Shown piece after piece: positions 17,747 through 25,540 of a stretch of DNA of 37,635 bases. The DNA is from Prevotellaceae bacterium UBA6974. GTDB taxonomy: Bacteria > Bacteroidota > Bacteroidia > Bacteroidales > Bacteroidaceae. Each line of letters begins with the position of its first letter. Within the stretch, counting starts at the first letter, position 1. The translations under genes were made by a program, and so were the position numbers. The stretch spans positions 22,855-60,489 of the forward strand of contig DJYQ01000026.1 in NCBI GenBank assembly GCA_002450165.1, in the 5' to 3' direction. The notes under the pieces are model-generated. The model saw nothing but the letters and a program-made list of their open reading frames with translations, did no database searches and had not been told where the DNA came from.

Positions 17747-19012
17747 TTATCTTATCTTTAATGTCACGATTGCCAATGCAGCCATTATTATGGTAACAAT
17801 CCAAAATCGTACGGTAACCTTGCTTTCAAGCCAGCATCCTTTTGGCCAGTTAAGGAAAATTTTCAGGTCTTTCGCCAGATCATCAGGCTTTACCCTAAAT
17901 GTGTCATGGATGGGAGCTCGCTTTATCACACGCCATTTCTCTCCACGTTTGTTGCCCATCTTCGCAACATTTGTCTGCAGAAGCACACTTATGCTCTCGA
18001 TGAGGAAAACGAAACAGATGACAGGAATAAGTAACTCCTTGTGAATGATAATTGCAGTTACTGCTATTATTCCTCCGATAGCCAGAGAACCAGTATCACC
18101 CATGAAAACCTGTGCAGGATAAGCATTATACCATAGAAAACCTATCAGAGCACCCATGAATGCCAAAAGGAACACGACTAATTCTTCCGATCCGGGAATA
18201 AACATGATATTTAGATAACTGGCCAATGTTATATGGCTCGAAACATATGCAAGGATTGCCAGTGCTACACACATGATTGCCGAATTTCCTGCGCACATTC
18301 CGTCCATTCCGTCATTTAGATTGCTACCATTGCTGACAGCCATGACAACGAATGTTACGACACATACAAAAAATATCCATCCGGCTGCCGTTCTGTATTT
18401 TCCCAAAAACGAGAAAAGCTTGCTGTAACTCAAATTGTTGTTTTTCACAAACGGAATTGTTGTTATAGTACTTTTAACCGGTTCGCTTTTATGTATTACA
18501 ACCTCAGTGGCTCCTTGCTTTACTGTTGTGATGTTTTCGCAGATAACGGCATCAGGACTTTGCCACAGAACTAGTCCTATTATCAAACCAAGAATGGCCT
18601 GTCCTGCCAGTTTATACATCGGACGCAACCCGTCCTTATTCACTTTCATCTTGATATAGTCATCCATGAAGCCGATAAATCCTAGCCACAACGTCGTGGC
18701 AAGCATCAGTAACATATAAATGTTGCGCAGTCTGCCAAGAAGCAAACATGGTACGATGGTAGCAACAATTATGATGATACCCCCCATTGTTGGTACGTTT
18801 TTCTTCTGAACGCCGTACGGATCAATACTGGCATCGCGTTGTATTTCGTTTATATTATGTTTCTTCATCCATTTGATGAAATATTGACCGAACCACATGG
18901 ATATCAGCAGACTAAGTACCAGTGTCAGTATTCCTCGGAACGAAATATAATGCCACATTCCGGAACCACTTATGCCATAGCTTTCAAAAAATCTGAACAG
19001 ATAATATAGCAT
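17747..19012 (-). CDS. mraY: phospho-N-acetylmuramoyl-pentapeptide transferase
   Basis: Integral membrane enzyme that transfers phospho-MurNAc-pentapeptide to undecaprenyl phosphate, forming lipid I. PTMGGIIII (about residues 75-83), the Asp pair in GFMDDYIKMK, NLNDGMDGM and FMGDTGSLAIGG are the conserved active-site segments. At 421 residues it is about 60 longer than the enterobacterial enzyme; the extra sequence (about residues 160-205, from VICENITTVKQG to the KLFSF helix) sits between membrane helices, an insertion I know from Bacteroidetes MraY proteins. Confidence 0.95.
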   Translation of the reverse strand: MLYYLFRFFESYGISGSGMWHYISFRGILTLVLSLLISMWFGQYFIKWMKKHNINEIQRDASIDPYGVQKKNVPTMGGIIIIVATIVPCLLLGRLRNIYMLLMLATTLWLGFIGFMDDYIKMKVNKDGLRPMYKLAGQAILGLIIGLVLWQSPDAVICENITTVKQGATEVVIHKSEPVKSTITTIPFVKNNNLSYSKLFSFLGKYRTAAGWIFFVCVVTFVVMAVSNGSNLNDGMDGMCAGNSAIMCVALAILAYVSSHITLASYLNIMFIPGSEELVVFLLAFMGALIGFLWYNAYPAQVFMGDTGSLAIGGIIAVTAIIIHKELLIPVICFVFLIESISVLLQTNVAKMGNKRGEKWRVIKRAPIHDTFRVKPDDLAKDLKIFLNWPKGCWLESKVTVRFWIVTIIMAALAIVTLKIR

Positions 19013-19046
19013 CCTGTAATAATGTATTTAATAATATTGTGTACTA

Positions 19047-20501
19047 TTATACGAGTCCAAATGCCTCGCGTATTATTTCATGATCGTCAAAATGATGTTT
19101 GACACCCTGGATTATTTGATAATCCTCGTGCCCCTTTCCGGCAACAAGAATAGCATCTCCAGGACTTGCCATCATACATGCCGTGCGGATTGCCTCACGC
19201 CTATCAACAATACTTATTGTTTTCTTCATGTCTTCTGGCGTAAGGCCTGCAAGCATGTCGTTGATTATATCCTGCGGATTCTCGAAACGGGGATTGTCAC
19301 TGGTTATAATTACATGGTCACTCTGCTTGACGGCCTCTTGGGCCATTAAGGGACGTTTACCTTTGTCGCGATTGCCTCCCGCACCGCAAACAGTCCAGCA
19401 CTGGCCTTTGCCTTGTAAAACCTCGTTGATGGTGGACAGAACATTTGCAATGGCATCTGGAGTGTGTGCATAGTCTATTATTGCAGTCACACCATTGTTT
19501 GAGCGTATTGTTTCAAAGCGCCCGTTAACTGGTTTCATGGCACTTAGTTCAACGAGGGCATCTTGTTTATTTATGCCAATCATGCGTAGGGTGCCATATA
19601 CGGCAAGCAGATTCTGGACATTAAATCGTCCGACAAATTGGACGAAAACCTCGGTGTTGTCAAAAAGAAGGTTCATACCATCGAAACTCTCTTCCAATAC
19701 CTTTGCACGGAAATCAGCAATACCTCGCATAGAGTAAGTCTTAACTGTGGCCTTGGTATTTTGAGTCATGACCATGCCATTGCGGTCGTCTGCATTTGTG
19801 ATGGCAAATGCGTCCTTGGGAAGCATGTCAAAGAAACCTTTCTTGGCATCGCGGTAATTTTCAAATGTCTTGTGATAGTCCAGATGGTCACGAGTCAGGT
19901 TTGTGAACAGTCCCCCGGCAAATGTCAGCCCTCCAATACGCTTCTGCGTGACAGAATGGCTACTTACCTCCATAAATGCATATTCGCAGCCAGCATCTGC
20001 CATTTCTCCCAACAGTCGATTCAGTGTTATGGGATCTGGCGTTGTGCATTCGGTGGGGTAGGGCTTGCCGTCAATATAATTGCAAACAGTACTGCACAGA
20101 CCTGCCTTGATGCCCATGTGTCTTACAATATTATATAACGTTGTAGCAATGGTTGTTTTACCATTAGTGCCTGTGACGCCTATCAATTTTATCCTCTTTG
20201 TCGGATTCCCATAAAATTCGGTGGCCAATGACCCTACAGCATCCTCGGTATTATCATACCGGAGATATGTTACATTCTGAACCAGCTTGTCGGGTAATTG
20301 CTCGCAGATGACCGCACTTGCACCCTGTTCAATAGCCTTTGCAATATAGTCATGTCCGTTAACTTGAGTTCCGCGTATTGCAACGAAAGCCGTGCCTTTT
20401 TCCACCTTGCGGGAATCAATCTCCAGTTTCAATATTTCGATGTCAGCATTGCCTATGATGTCTTTAGGCTTGCAATGCTCTATGATTCGAGTCAGTTTCA
20501 T
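19047..20501 (-). CDS. murE: UDP-MurNAc-L-Ala-D-Glu--meso-DAP ligase
   Basis: Adds the third residue of the stem peptide. The ATP-binding loop GVTGTNGKTTIATTLYN (about residues 107-123), TTPDPITLNRLL and YAHTPDAIANVL are typical MurE segments. The C-terminal domain has SDNPRFENP, with D402-N-P-R405: the DNPR motif is characteristic of the meso-diaminopimelate-specific enzymes as opposed to L-Lys-specific ones, so the wall is predicted to be DAP-type. Length 484 is normal. It lies 44 nt after ftsI, the largest gap inside the cluster. Confidence 0.96.
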   Translation of the reverse strand: MKLTRIIEHCKPKDIIGNADIEILKLEIDSRKVEKGTAFVAIRGTQVNGHDYIAKAIEQGASAVICEQLPDKLVQNVTYLRYDNTEDAVGSLATEFYGNPTKRIKLIGVTGTNGKTTIATTLYNIVRHMGIKAGLCSTVCNYIDGKPYPTECTTPDPITLNRLLGEMADAGCEYAFMEVSSHSVTQKRIGGLTFAGGLFTNLTRDHLDYHKTFENYRDAKKGFFDMLPKDAFAITNADDRNGMVMTQNTKATVKTYSMRGIADFRAKVLEESFDGMNLLFDNTEVFVQFVGRFNVQNLLAVYGTLRMIGINKQDALVELSAMKPVNGRFETIRSNNGVTAIIDYAHTPDAIANVLSTINEVLQGKGQCWTVCGAGGNRDKGKRPLMAQEAVKQSDHVIITSDNPRFENPQDIINDMLAGLTPEDMKKTISIVDRREAIRTACMMASPGDAILVAGKGHEDYQIIQGVKHHFDDHEIIREAFGLV

Positions 20502-20545
20502 ATACCTTATAATATATATAATTATGCATTGTGGTATGTATCGTA

Positions 20546-22588
20546 CTATTCCAAGATCAGGTTTATGGTTCCGGGTTTTGTTATTTCAGTTCCGGCAGGG
20601 ATGCTTTGCTCCTTAACCGCCCCAGCTCCTTGCAATTTCACTTTCAGTCCCCTCTTCTTCAGTTCGTAAACAGCGTTTCGTGCTCCCATGCCGATAACAT
20701 TTGGAATATGTTTGTTATCTGTCGAATCCTTCTTGGAACAGGAAACCTTCTTCGCTGGTGTATATACCGATAGGCTGTCTGCTGCCTCCTTCGCATCTCG
20801 AGCCAGTGCCTGAGCCATTACAAACTGTGATATCTGACTGAATACCGGCCCACATTGTCCACCGCCAGAAGCAGGCAAGCCTCGCTTTACGATACACACT
20901 ATACAACTGTATCGCGGAGCTTCACTGGGATAATACCCACAGAAACTGACCATATATTTGTGGGACGCATAGCTTCCGTTCTCGGAGAATTGAGCTGTTC
21001 CTGTCTTTCCGCTTACCTCAAATAATTTACTTCCGTTCCCAGCCTTATGGCCTAACCCCAGCTTTACTACATTGTGCAGGCAGAAGCGTATATCCTTCAG
21101 AGTTGATGGTTTGCAAATCTGCTGTTTTATAACTTCAGTAGGAAATTCACGGACCACTTGTCCGTTAACCATCTCGGCTTTTACAAATCTGGGCCGTACC
21201 ATAGTGCCATTATTGGCAATGGCATTATAGAATGTCAGTGTACTGATAGGTGGCAACATGGTGACATATCCTATACTCATCCATGGCAGGTCAGTTTTGC
21301 TCCAATATCTTTTCTGACTGTCTGGGCGCGGTATAATGGGCTCTCCTTTACCAGCAAATGGAAGGTTCAATGGTATGCCGATTCCTATTCTCAACAAACC
21401 ATCCACATAAGCTTTTGGATTGTCGTGGTACGCATTGTCAATTATACGACTGACTCCGATATTGCTACTTTGTTCCAAAATCTGCGATACTGTCAGGGTA
21501 CCGTATCCGCCACGGTGCCAGTTGTGATCTTTCATCACTCTACCATGCATCTGGAATTGTCCGTGATTGCAATCAACCGTATTGTCCAAGGTTATTTTTC
21601 CGTCATCCAACGCCACCATTATGCTGGCAGTCTTGAAGGTAGAACCTGGTTCCATCAAGTCGCTGACTGCACTATTCTTCATCTCATAGTACTCTCCGTC
21701 TTCGGCACGATGCATATTTACAATAGCCTTGATGTCACCGGTAGCACATTCCATCACAATAGCTATGCCTATTTCACCATTTACCAGGGGTTCCTTCAGT
21801 TTTGCCACCATTGCTTTTTCGGCAAAATCCTGTATGTCAACGTCTATCGTCGTCATAAGGTCGTGTCCCTGTACTGGTTCGCGATCAATAATGCTTACAC
21901 GATGGTTTCTTACTTTCATACGATGGCTTAGACCATTCTTTCCCCGCAAGATGGTATCGTAGCTCAACTCAATACCATTTTTAGCAGCGTCCGAGTCACG
22001 CCACAAATCGCCTAAGGTACGGCATGCCAATGAACCATATGGATGCTTGCGTTGCAGGATTTCGTCAGCATAGAATCCGCCTTTGAACGAGGCATCCCTC
22101 AGCAGTGGCAGTTTCTTGCATTCCTTGTACTGGATATACGTTGCATGACGCGGATATATTCTCCAAGCATGGCTACCTCTGCGTTTGCCTTCCAACAGAC
22201 GTGTGCGGAACCACTCGGCAGGTTTGTCAGGGAATATCTTGGCAAGGCCGTTACAGATACTGTCCAGTTGGCATGTAAAAACCGAGTCGCGATAAGCCTG
22301 TGCCTTAATTCGGGCCTTTTCATTCTTGTCTATTACGACATAATCCATGTATAACCGGTATTCGGGAACAGACCCAGCCATCAATTTTCCGTTGCAGTCG
22401 TATATGTTGCCTCTGGTTGCTTGTATAGGGACATTCTCCTTTACGAACATCTTGCTCACCTCGGTCCAATACTCTCGTTTACTGACCATGGTGTACAATG
22501 CTGTGCTAAGAATATACACACCAACTAAGCCCATCAGGATTACAATAATGCGGAAACGCCCAATAGAATTGTTTTTATCTGCTTTCAT
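20546..22588 (-). CDS. ftsI: septal transpeptidase FtsI/PBP with PASTA domain
   Basis: Class B penicillin-binding protein of 680 residues, the crosslinking partner of FtsW. One N-terminal membrane helix (about residues 11-32) precedes the PBP dimer domain. The transpeptidase domain holds STFK with the nucleophile S316, SSN (S374-N376), and KTG starting at K528, all in canonical spacing. A single PASTA domain closes the protein (about residues 625-680, IPNVIGMGARNAVYELKKRG), as in the Bacteroidetes form and unlike E. coli FtsI. It begins 6 nt after ftsL. Confidence 0.95.
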   Translation of the reverse strand: MKADKNNSIGRFRIIVILMGLVGVYILSTALYTMVSKREYWTEVSKMFVKENVPIQATRGNIYDCNGKLMAGSVPEYRLYMDYVVIDKNEKARIKAQAYRDSVFTCQLDSICNGLAKIFPDKPAEWFRTRLLEGKRRGSHAWRIYPRHATYIQYKECKKLPLLRDASFKGGFYADEILQRKHPYGSLACRTLGDLWRDSDAAKNGIELSYDTILRGKNGLSHRMKVRNHRVSIIDREPVQGHDLMTTIDVDIQDFAEKAMVAKLKEPLVNGEIGIAIVMECATGDIKAIVNMHRAEDGEYYEMKNSAVSDLMEPGSTFKTASIMVALDDGKITLDNTVDCNHGQFQMHGRVMKDHNWHRGGYGTLTVSQILEQSSNIGVSRIIDNAYHDNPKAYVDGLLRIGIGIPLNLPFAGKGEPIIPRPDSQKRYWSKTDLPWMSIGYVTMLPPISTLTFYNAIANNGTMVRPRFVKAEMVNGQVVREFPTEVIKQQICKPSTLKDIRFCLHNVVKLGLGHKAGNGSKLFEVSGKTGTAQFSENGSYASHKYMVSFCGYYPSEAPRYSCIVCIVKRGLPASGGGQCGPVFSQISQFVMAQALARDAKEAADSLSVYTPAKKVSCSKKDSTDNKHIPNVIGMGARNAVYELKKRGLKVKLQGAGAVKEQSIPAGTEITKPGTINLILE

Positions 22589-22594
22589 GGTGTG

Positions 22595-23005
22595 TTAGTT
22601 GTTTGTGGTGATTATGCGATATGGAGCCTTGTTGCTTACTTGAATAGTGCTGTCACCGAACGCTTTCAACTGCAATTCTATCTGACTTTGTCTTGTCAGG
22701 AATGTAAGTTCACTGTTTCTTGTCAGACTTTTGAATTTCCAATCCTGCAATTCTTCACGCAACAGTTGTTCCTCAATTATTTCCTGCTGTGCACCATAGC
22801 GGTTGGATATATATACAATGATTCCTATTACGATAACCACAAACAGCCATATCTGACGTTTGAACCACTGTCCGTCGATACTTATCTGCTTCCAGGCATC
22901 TCTTAACTGTCTTAATGCCAGCTCGTTGTCTGTTTCGGTCCGCCTGATTCTTCGTCTTGCAACCTTCTTTTCGTGTTTTATGGGCTCTGTTTCTTGTTCT
23001 TTCAT
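22595..23005 (-). CDS. ftsL: FtsL-like divisome protein
   Basis: A 136-residue bitopic protein. A basic cytoplasmic N-terminus (about 1-45, with RRRIRR) precedes one membrane helix (about 50-68, IWLFVVIVIGIIVYI), then a charged periplasmic coiled-coil region (about 70-115). The sequence itself is poorly conserved; size, topology and the place between rsmH and ftsI identify it as FtsL of the Bacteroidetes type. Its start overlaps the rsmH stop by 4 nt (ATGA). Confidence 0.85.
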   Translation of the reverse strand: MKEQETEPIKHEKKVARRRIRRTETDNELALRQLRDAWKQISIDGQWFKRQIWLFVVIVIGIIVYISNRYGAQQEIIEEQLLREELQDWKFKSLTRNSELTFLTRQSQIELQLKAFGDSTIQVSNKAPYRIITTNN

Positions 23006-23919
23006 AATTTCTCTGCTATACGAAGTTTAGCCGAACGGCTACGTGGATTAAAGTTGGTTTCTTCCTCCGAGGGTATGATTGCTCCTTTACTTATGTCTTT
23101 GAATATTGATGCAGGTGTTCCGAAAATCAGAGATTCTACATTGTTGTTGTCTTTGTCCTGTCTTGCTTCTTTTATGAAGTTCTTTACAATTCTGTCTTCC
23201 AGACTGTGGTAGGTCATTATTACCAGCCTTCCTCCACTGTTTAATATGGCAGCTGCAGTTTCCAACATCTCTCCCAGTGCTTTCATCTCTCCGTTGACCT
23301 CTATCCTCAGTGCTTGGAATACGCGTGCCAAATCCTTCTTCTCACGTTCCCTGCCCAGCAGGGGTGCAACTAATCCGGATAACTGTCCGGTTGTCTTGAT
23401 TTCTCTTTTTTTTCGTTGTCTGACGATTTCAGCGGCAATACGCCGGCTTTGTTTTAACTCTCCATACAAATACAGAATATCAGCAAGCTGCTCTTCAGTG
23501 TATTCCATTATGATGTTGTATGCGTTGAGAGAACTTTTTCGATTCATTCTCATGTCCAATGGAGCATCGTACCTGAATGAAAAACCCCTCTCTCCGTCGT
23601 CCAAATGATGACTGCTTACACCCAGGTCAGCCAGAATGCCGTCAACACCGTCAACTTTATAGTATTGCATCCAATTACCGATAAAACGGAAATTGCTATG
23701 TACAAATGTAAATCGTTCATCTTTTATTGCCCCCTCTTTTGCATCATTGTCCTGGTCAAAACCATAAAGATGCCCTCCGACTTTAAGCCTGTTCAGGATT
23801 TCCTTGCTGTGTCCGCCACCACCATATGTCAAATCCAGATAAATGCCGTCGGGCTTTATATTCAAGCCCCTGATACATTCATTCAGCATCACCGGAATAT
23901 GGTAGTTTGGGCAGTCCAT
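23002..23919 (-). CDS. rsmH: 16S rRNA (cytosine-1402-N4)-methyltransferase RsmH
   Basis: SAM-dependent methyltransferase (formerly MraW) that modifies C1402 in the ribosomal P site. The N-terminal YHIPVMLNECIRGL and the SAM loop LDLTYGGGGHSKEIL (about residues 30-44) are the family signature, followed by ADLGVSSHHLDDGERGFSFR, and near the C-terminus the segment TYHSLEDRIVKNF. Length 305 is normal. It starts 19 nt after the mraZ stop. Confidence 0.96.
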   Translation of the reverse strand: MDCPNYHIPVMLNECIRGLNIKPDGIYLDLTYGGGGHSKEILNRLKVGGHLYGFDQDNDAKEGAIKDERFTFVHSNFRFIGNWMQYYKVDGVDGILADLGVSSHHLDDGERGFSFRYDAPLDMRMNRKSSLNAYNIIMEYTEEQLADILYLYGELKQSRRIAAEIVRQRKKREIKTTGQLSGLVAPLLGREREKKDLARVFQALRIEVNGEMKALGEMLETAAAILNSGGRLVIMTYHSLEDRIVKNFIKEARQDKDNNNVESLIFGTPASIFKDISKGAIIPSEEETNFNPRSRSAKLRIAEKL

Positions 23920-23938
23920 ATCTTCAAGAATAGTTTAG

Positions 23939-24391
23939 TTATTCAGCCTTTGGGTTCATCAGAGTTTCCAGACTCTGTGCCAATTCGTCGGTACGAGAGA
24001 GGAGGTCAATGGCCGTTTGACGATTCCATATTTCAATCGTGTCATCAACACCAATGAAGCGTACTTCATGGTTAAGATCAGCAATCTCGGCATATCTTTG
24101 CGGTATTAGTATGCGCCCGTTGCTGTCCAAGCTGATACTTTCAGCTCCTGCTACAAAACCGCGTAGTGCAGCCCGTCCGTTGCTGTCAAACATATTTGTG
24201 CGCTGTGTGATGGCATCTACTTGTGTGTTCCAGACGTTCTCGGGGTACAGGACCAGACATTTCTGGAATACGTCGCGGCGAAGGATAAGACCTTCCACGC
24301 CTTCACGTTGCATCACTTTACGGAAGATGGCAGGTAGGAATACGCGTCCCTTCTCGTCCATTTTTGCGTCAATGTTGCCCGTAAATCTCAT
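23939..24391 (-). CDS. mraZ: transcriptional regulator MraZ
   Basis: First gene of the dcw cluster, 150 residues. Two SpoVT/AbrB-like swapped-hairpin repeats are visible: residues about 1-50 (AKMDEKGRVFLPAIFRKV) and about 80-125 (LDSNGRILIPQRYAEIA). In other bacteria MraZ forms a ring-shaped oligomer that binds repeats upstream of its own gene and represses the cluster; I could not pick out convincing repeated operator boxes in 24392-24470. Confidence 0.95.
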   Translation of the reverse strand: MRFTGNIDAKMDEKGRVFLPAIFRKVMQREGVEGLILRRDVFQKCLVLYPENVWNTQVDAITQRTNMFDSNGRAALRGFVAGAESISLDSNGRILIPQRYAEIADLNHEVRFIGVDDTIEIWNRQTAIDLLSRTDELAQSLETLMNPKAE

Positions 24392-24423
24392 GTGCGTGTT
24401 CCTTAGTTATAGAATTTTTGCGG

Positions 24424-24431
24424 CAAATATA
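24424..24431 (-). promoter_or_regulatory. -7 promoter box for the dcw cluster
   Basis: Minus strand TATATTTG, matching TAnnTTTG, lies 33 nt upstream of the mraZ start. No TTTG is seen 19 nt further upstream. It is the only promoter-like element I recognise ahead of the 13-gene cluster. Confidence 0.5.
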
Positions 24432-24611
24432 CAAATTTCTCCACAATTCCCCACTATCTTTTTTAAATAATTTTTAATCAAAGATAAAACTATTTGTCAG
24501 CCTCTTAGGAACCTAAATATTGGTAACTTTTAATACAATCGATAAAATGGCATTATTTTGTGTGATTTATTGAAGTATAAGAACAAATGTTGAAAAATTC
24601 GATATCCTAAA

Positions 24612-24642
24612 TTTGTTGGTGGGGAATTTTTCCGTATCTTTG
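24612..24642 (+). promoter_or_regulatory. promoter of the cyclophilin gene
   Basis: -33 TTTG (24612-24615), a 19-nt spacer and -7 TATCTTTG (24635-24642) form a complete Bacteroidetes promoter, 29 nt before the start codon at 24672. The 280-nt space 24392-24671 otherwise holds the divergent mraZ box and A/T-rich sequence with no gene. Confidence 0.75.
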
Positions 24643-24671
24643 CCACAGATTAAATGTAATAATCAAATTTT

Positions 24672-25406
24672 ATGTTTAGCACCAAAAGATTCCTACCATT
24701 TTTTTGTTTCAGGGCCGTTCTTGTACTGACTGCTGTATTGCTGGTATGTTCATCAGCTGACGCAAAGCGTAGGGAGCAGAGGAGTGTGGTTCGTTTCGAA
24801 ACTACAATGGGCACAATCCGCATTGCACTGATGGACGAGACTCCCATACATCGTGATAATTTTTTGAAACTTGTGTCTCAAGGTTTTTATGACGCGACCT
24901 TGTTCCATCGTGTCATCAAGGATTTTATGATTCAGGGCGGAGATCCCAGTAGTCGTACAGCCCCGTCTGGCACTCTCCTTGGCAATGGTGATGTAGGTTA
25001 TACGTTGCCTCCGGAATTTTGTTTGCCAGATTTGTATCATAGGCGTGGGATGGTAGCCGCTGCCCGCGAGGGAGATGATGTAAACCCAGGGCGCTGCAGT
25101 AGTGGCTGCCAGTTCTATATTGTCTGGGGTAGAAAGTTGGGTCCGGCCTCTCTCAATAAGATACGCTCTTCGTGGGAAGAAAAAGGCTACGAGTACAATC
25201 ATTTCATGACAGACGATTATCAGATGATAGGAGGTGCGCCTCATCTGGATGGGGAATATACGGTATTCGGTGAAGTAATAGAAGGGCTTGATGTGGTTGA
25301 CAAAATACAGCGAGAAAATACAGACTCCAATGATCGGCCATTACGGGATATACGCATTATCAAGGCATGCATAGAGCAATATAGCAAAGCGGTTAATTTT
25401 CGTTGA
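24672..25406 (+). CDS. exported cyclophilin-type peptidylprolyl isomerase
   Basis: Catalyses cis-trans isomerisation of X-Pro bonds, here probably in the periplasm. An N-terminal signal sequence (basic start, hydrophobic segment about residues 13-27) could be cut after ADA near residue 31; a Cys lies at LLVC but with Val at -1, so a lipoprotein is less likely. The cyclophilin core has FHRVIKDFMIQGGD (catalytic Arg and substrate-site residues) and QFYIVWG, followed by a family insert and FGEVIEGLDVVDKI. Length 244 is usual for the Bacteroidales exported form. Two Cys flank SSG just before QFYIVWG, where other members usually have no Cys. Single gene with its own promoter. Confidence 0.92.
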   Translation: MFSTKRFLPFFCFRAVLVLTAVLLVCSSADAKRREQRSVVRFETTMGTIRIALMDETPIHRDNFLKLVSQGFYDATLFHRVIKDFMIQGGDPSSRTAPSGTLLGNGDVGYTLPPEFCLPDLYHRRGMVAAAREGDDVNPGRCSSGCQFYIVWGRKLGPASLNKIRSSWEEKGYEYNHFMTDDYQMIGGAPHLDGEYTVFGEVIEGLDVVDKIQRENTDSNDRPLRDIRIIKACIEQYSKAVNFR

Positions 25407-25434
25407 AATCATCGTTTTTAGATGTTATTATGGT

Positions 25435-25459
25435 AAAAAGGACCCTTTTATCCTTTTTT
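25435..25459 (+). terminator. probable terminator of the cyclophilin gene
   Basis: An 8-bp stem AAAAAGGA/TCCTTTTT (25435-25442 with 25451-25458) with an 8-nt loop and T-rich 3' arm lies 28 nt after the stop. The stem is A/T-rich and hence weak. Confidence 0.45.
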
Positions 25460-25492
25460 GCGTGCACACGCGAGATAAAAGGTGTAATTTTG
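25460..25492 (+). promoter_or_regulatory. promoter and dyad upstream of the PCMD operon
   Basis: TAATTTTG at 25485-25492 matches the -7 consensus and lies 48 nt before the start codon at 25541; the nearest TTTG (25457-25460) is 24 nt upstream of it, longer than usual. A dyad GCGTG-CA-CACGC (25460-25471) sits where a -33 box or operator would be, and GCGCACG follows immediately after the -7 box (25492-25498). Confidence 0.45.
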
Positions 25493-25540
25493 CGCACGAA
25501 AAGCTTTTTATGTAATTGTATATAAACCAAAATTTTTAAT

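Noticed and set aside
21158..21931. 257-residue frame antisense to ftsI
   Set aside because: Covers the transpeptidase coding region; His/Tyr-rich composition typical of a shadow frame.
25407..25540. Possible dif/XerCD site at the skew change
   Set aside because: I looked for two 11-bp arms with a 6-nt centre and found none that resembles known dif sites.
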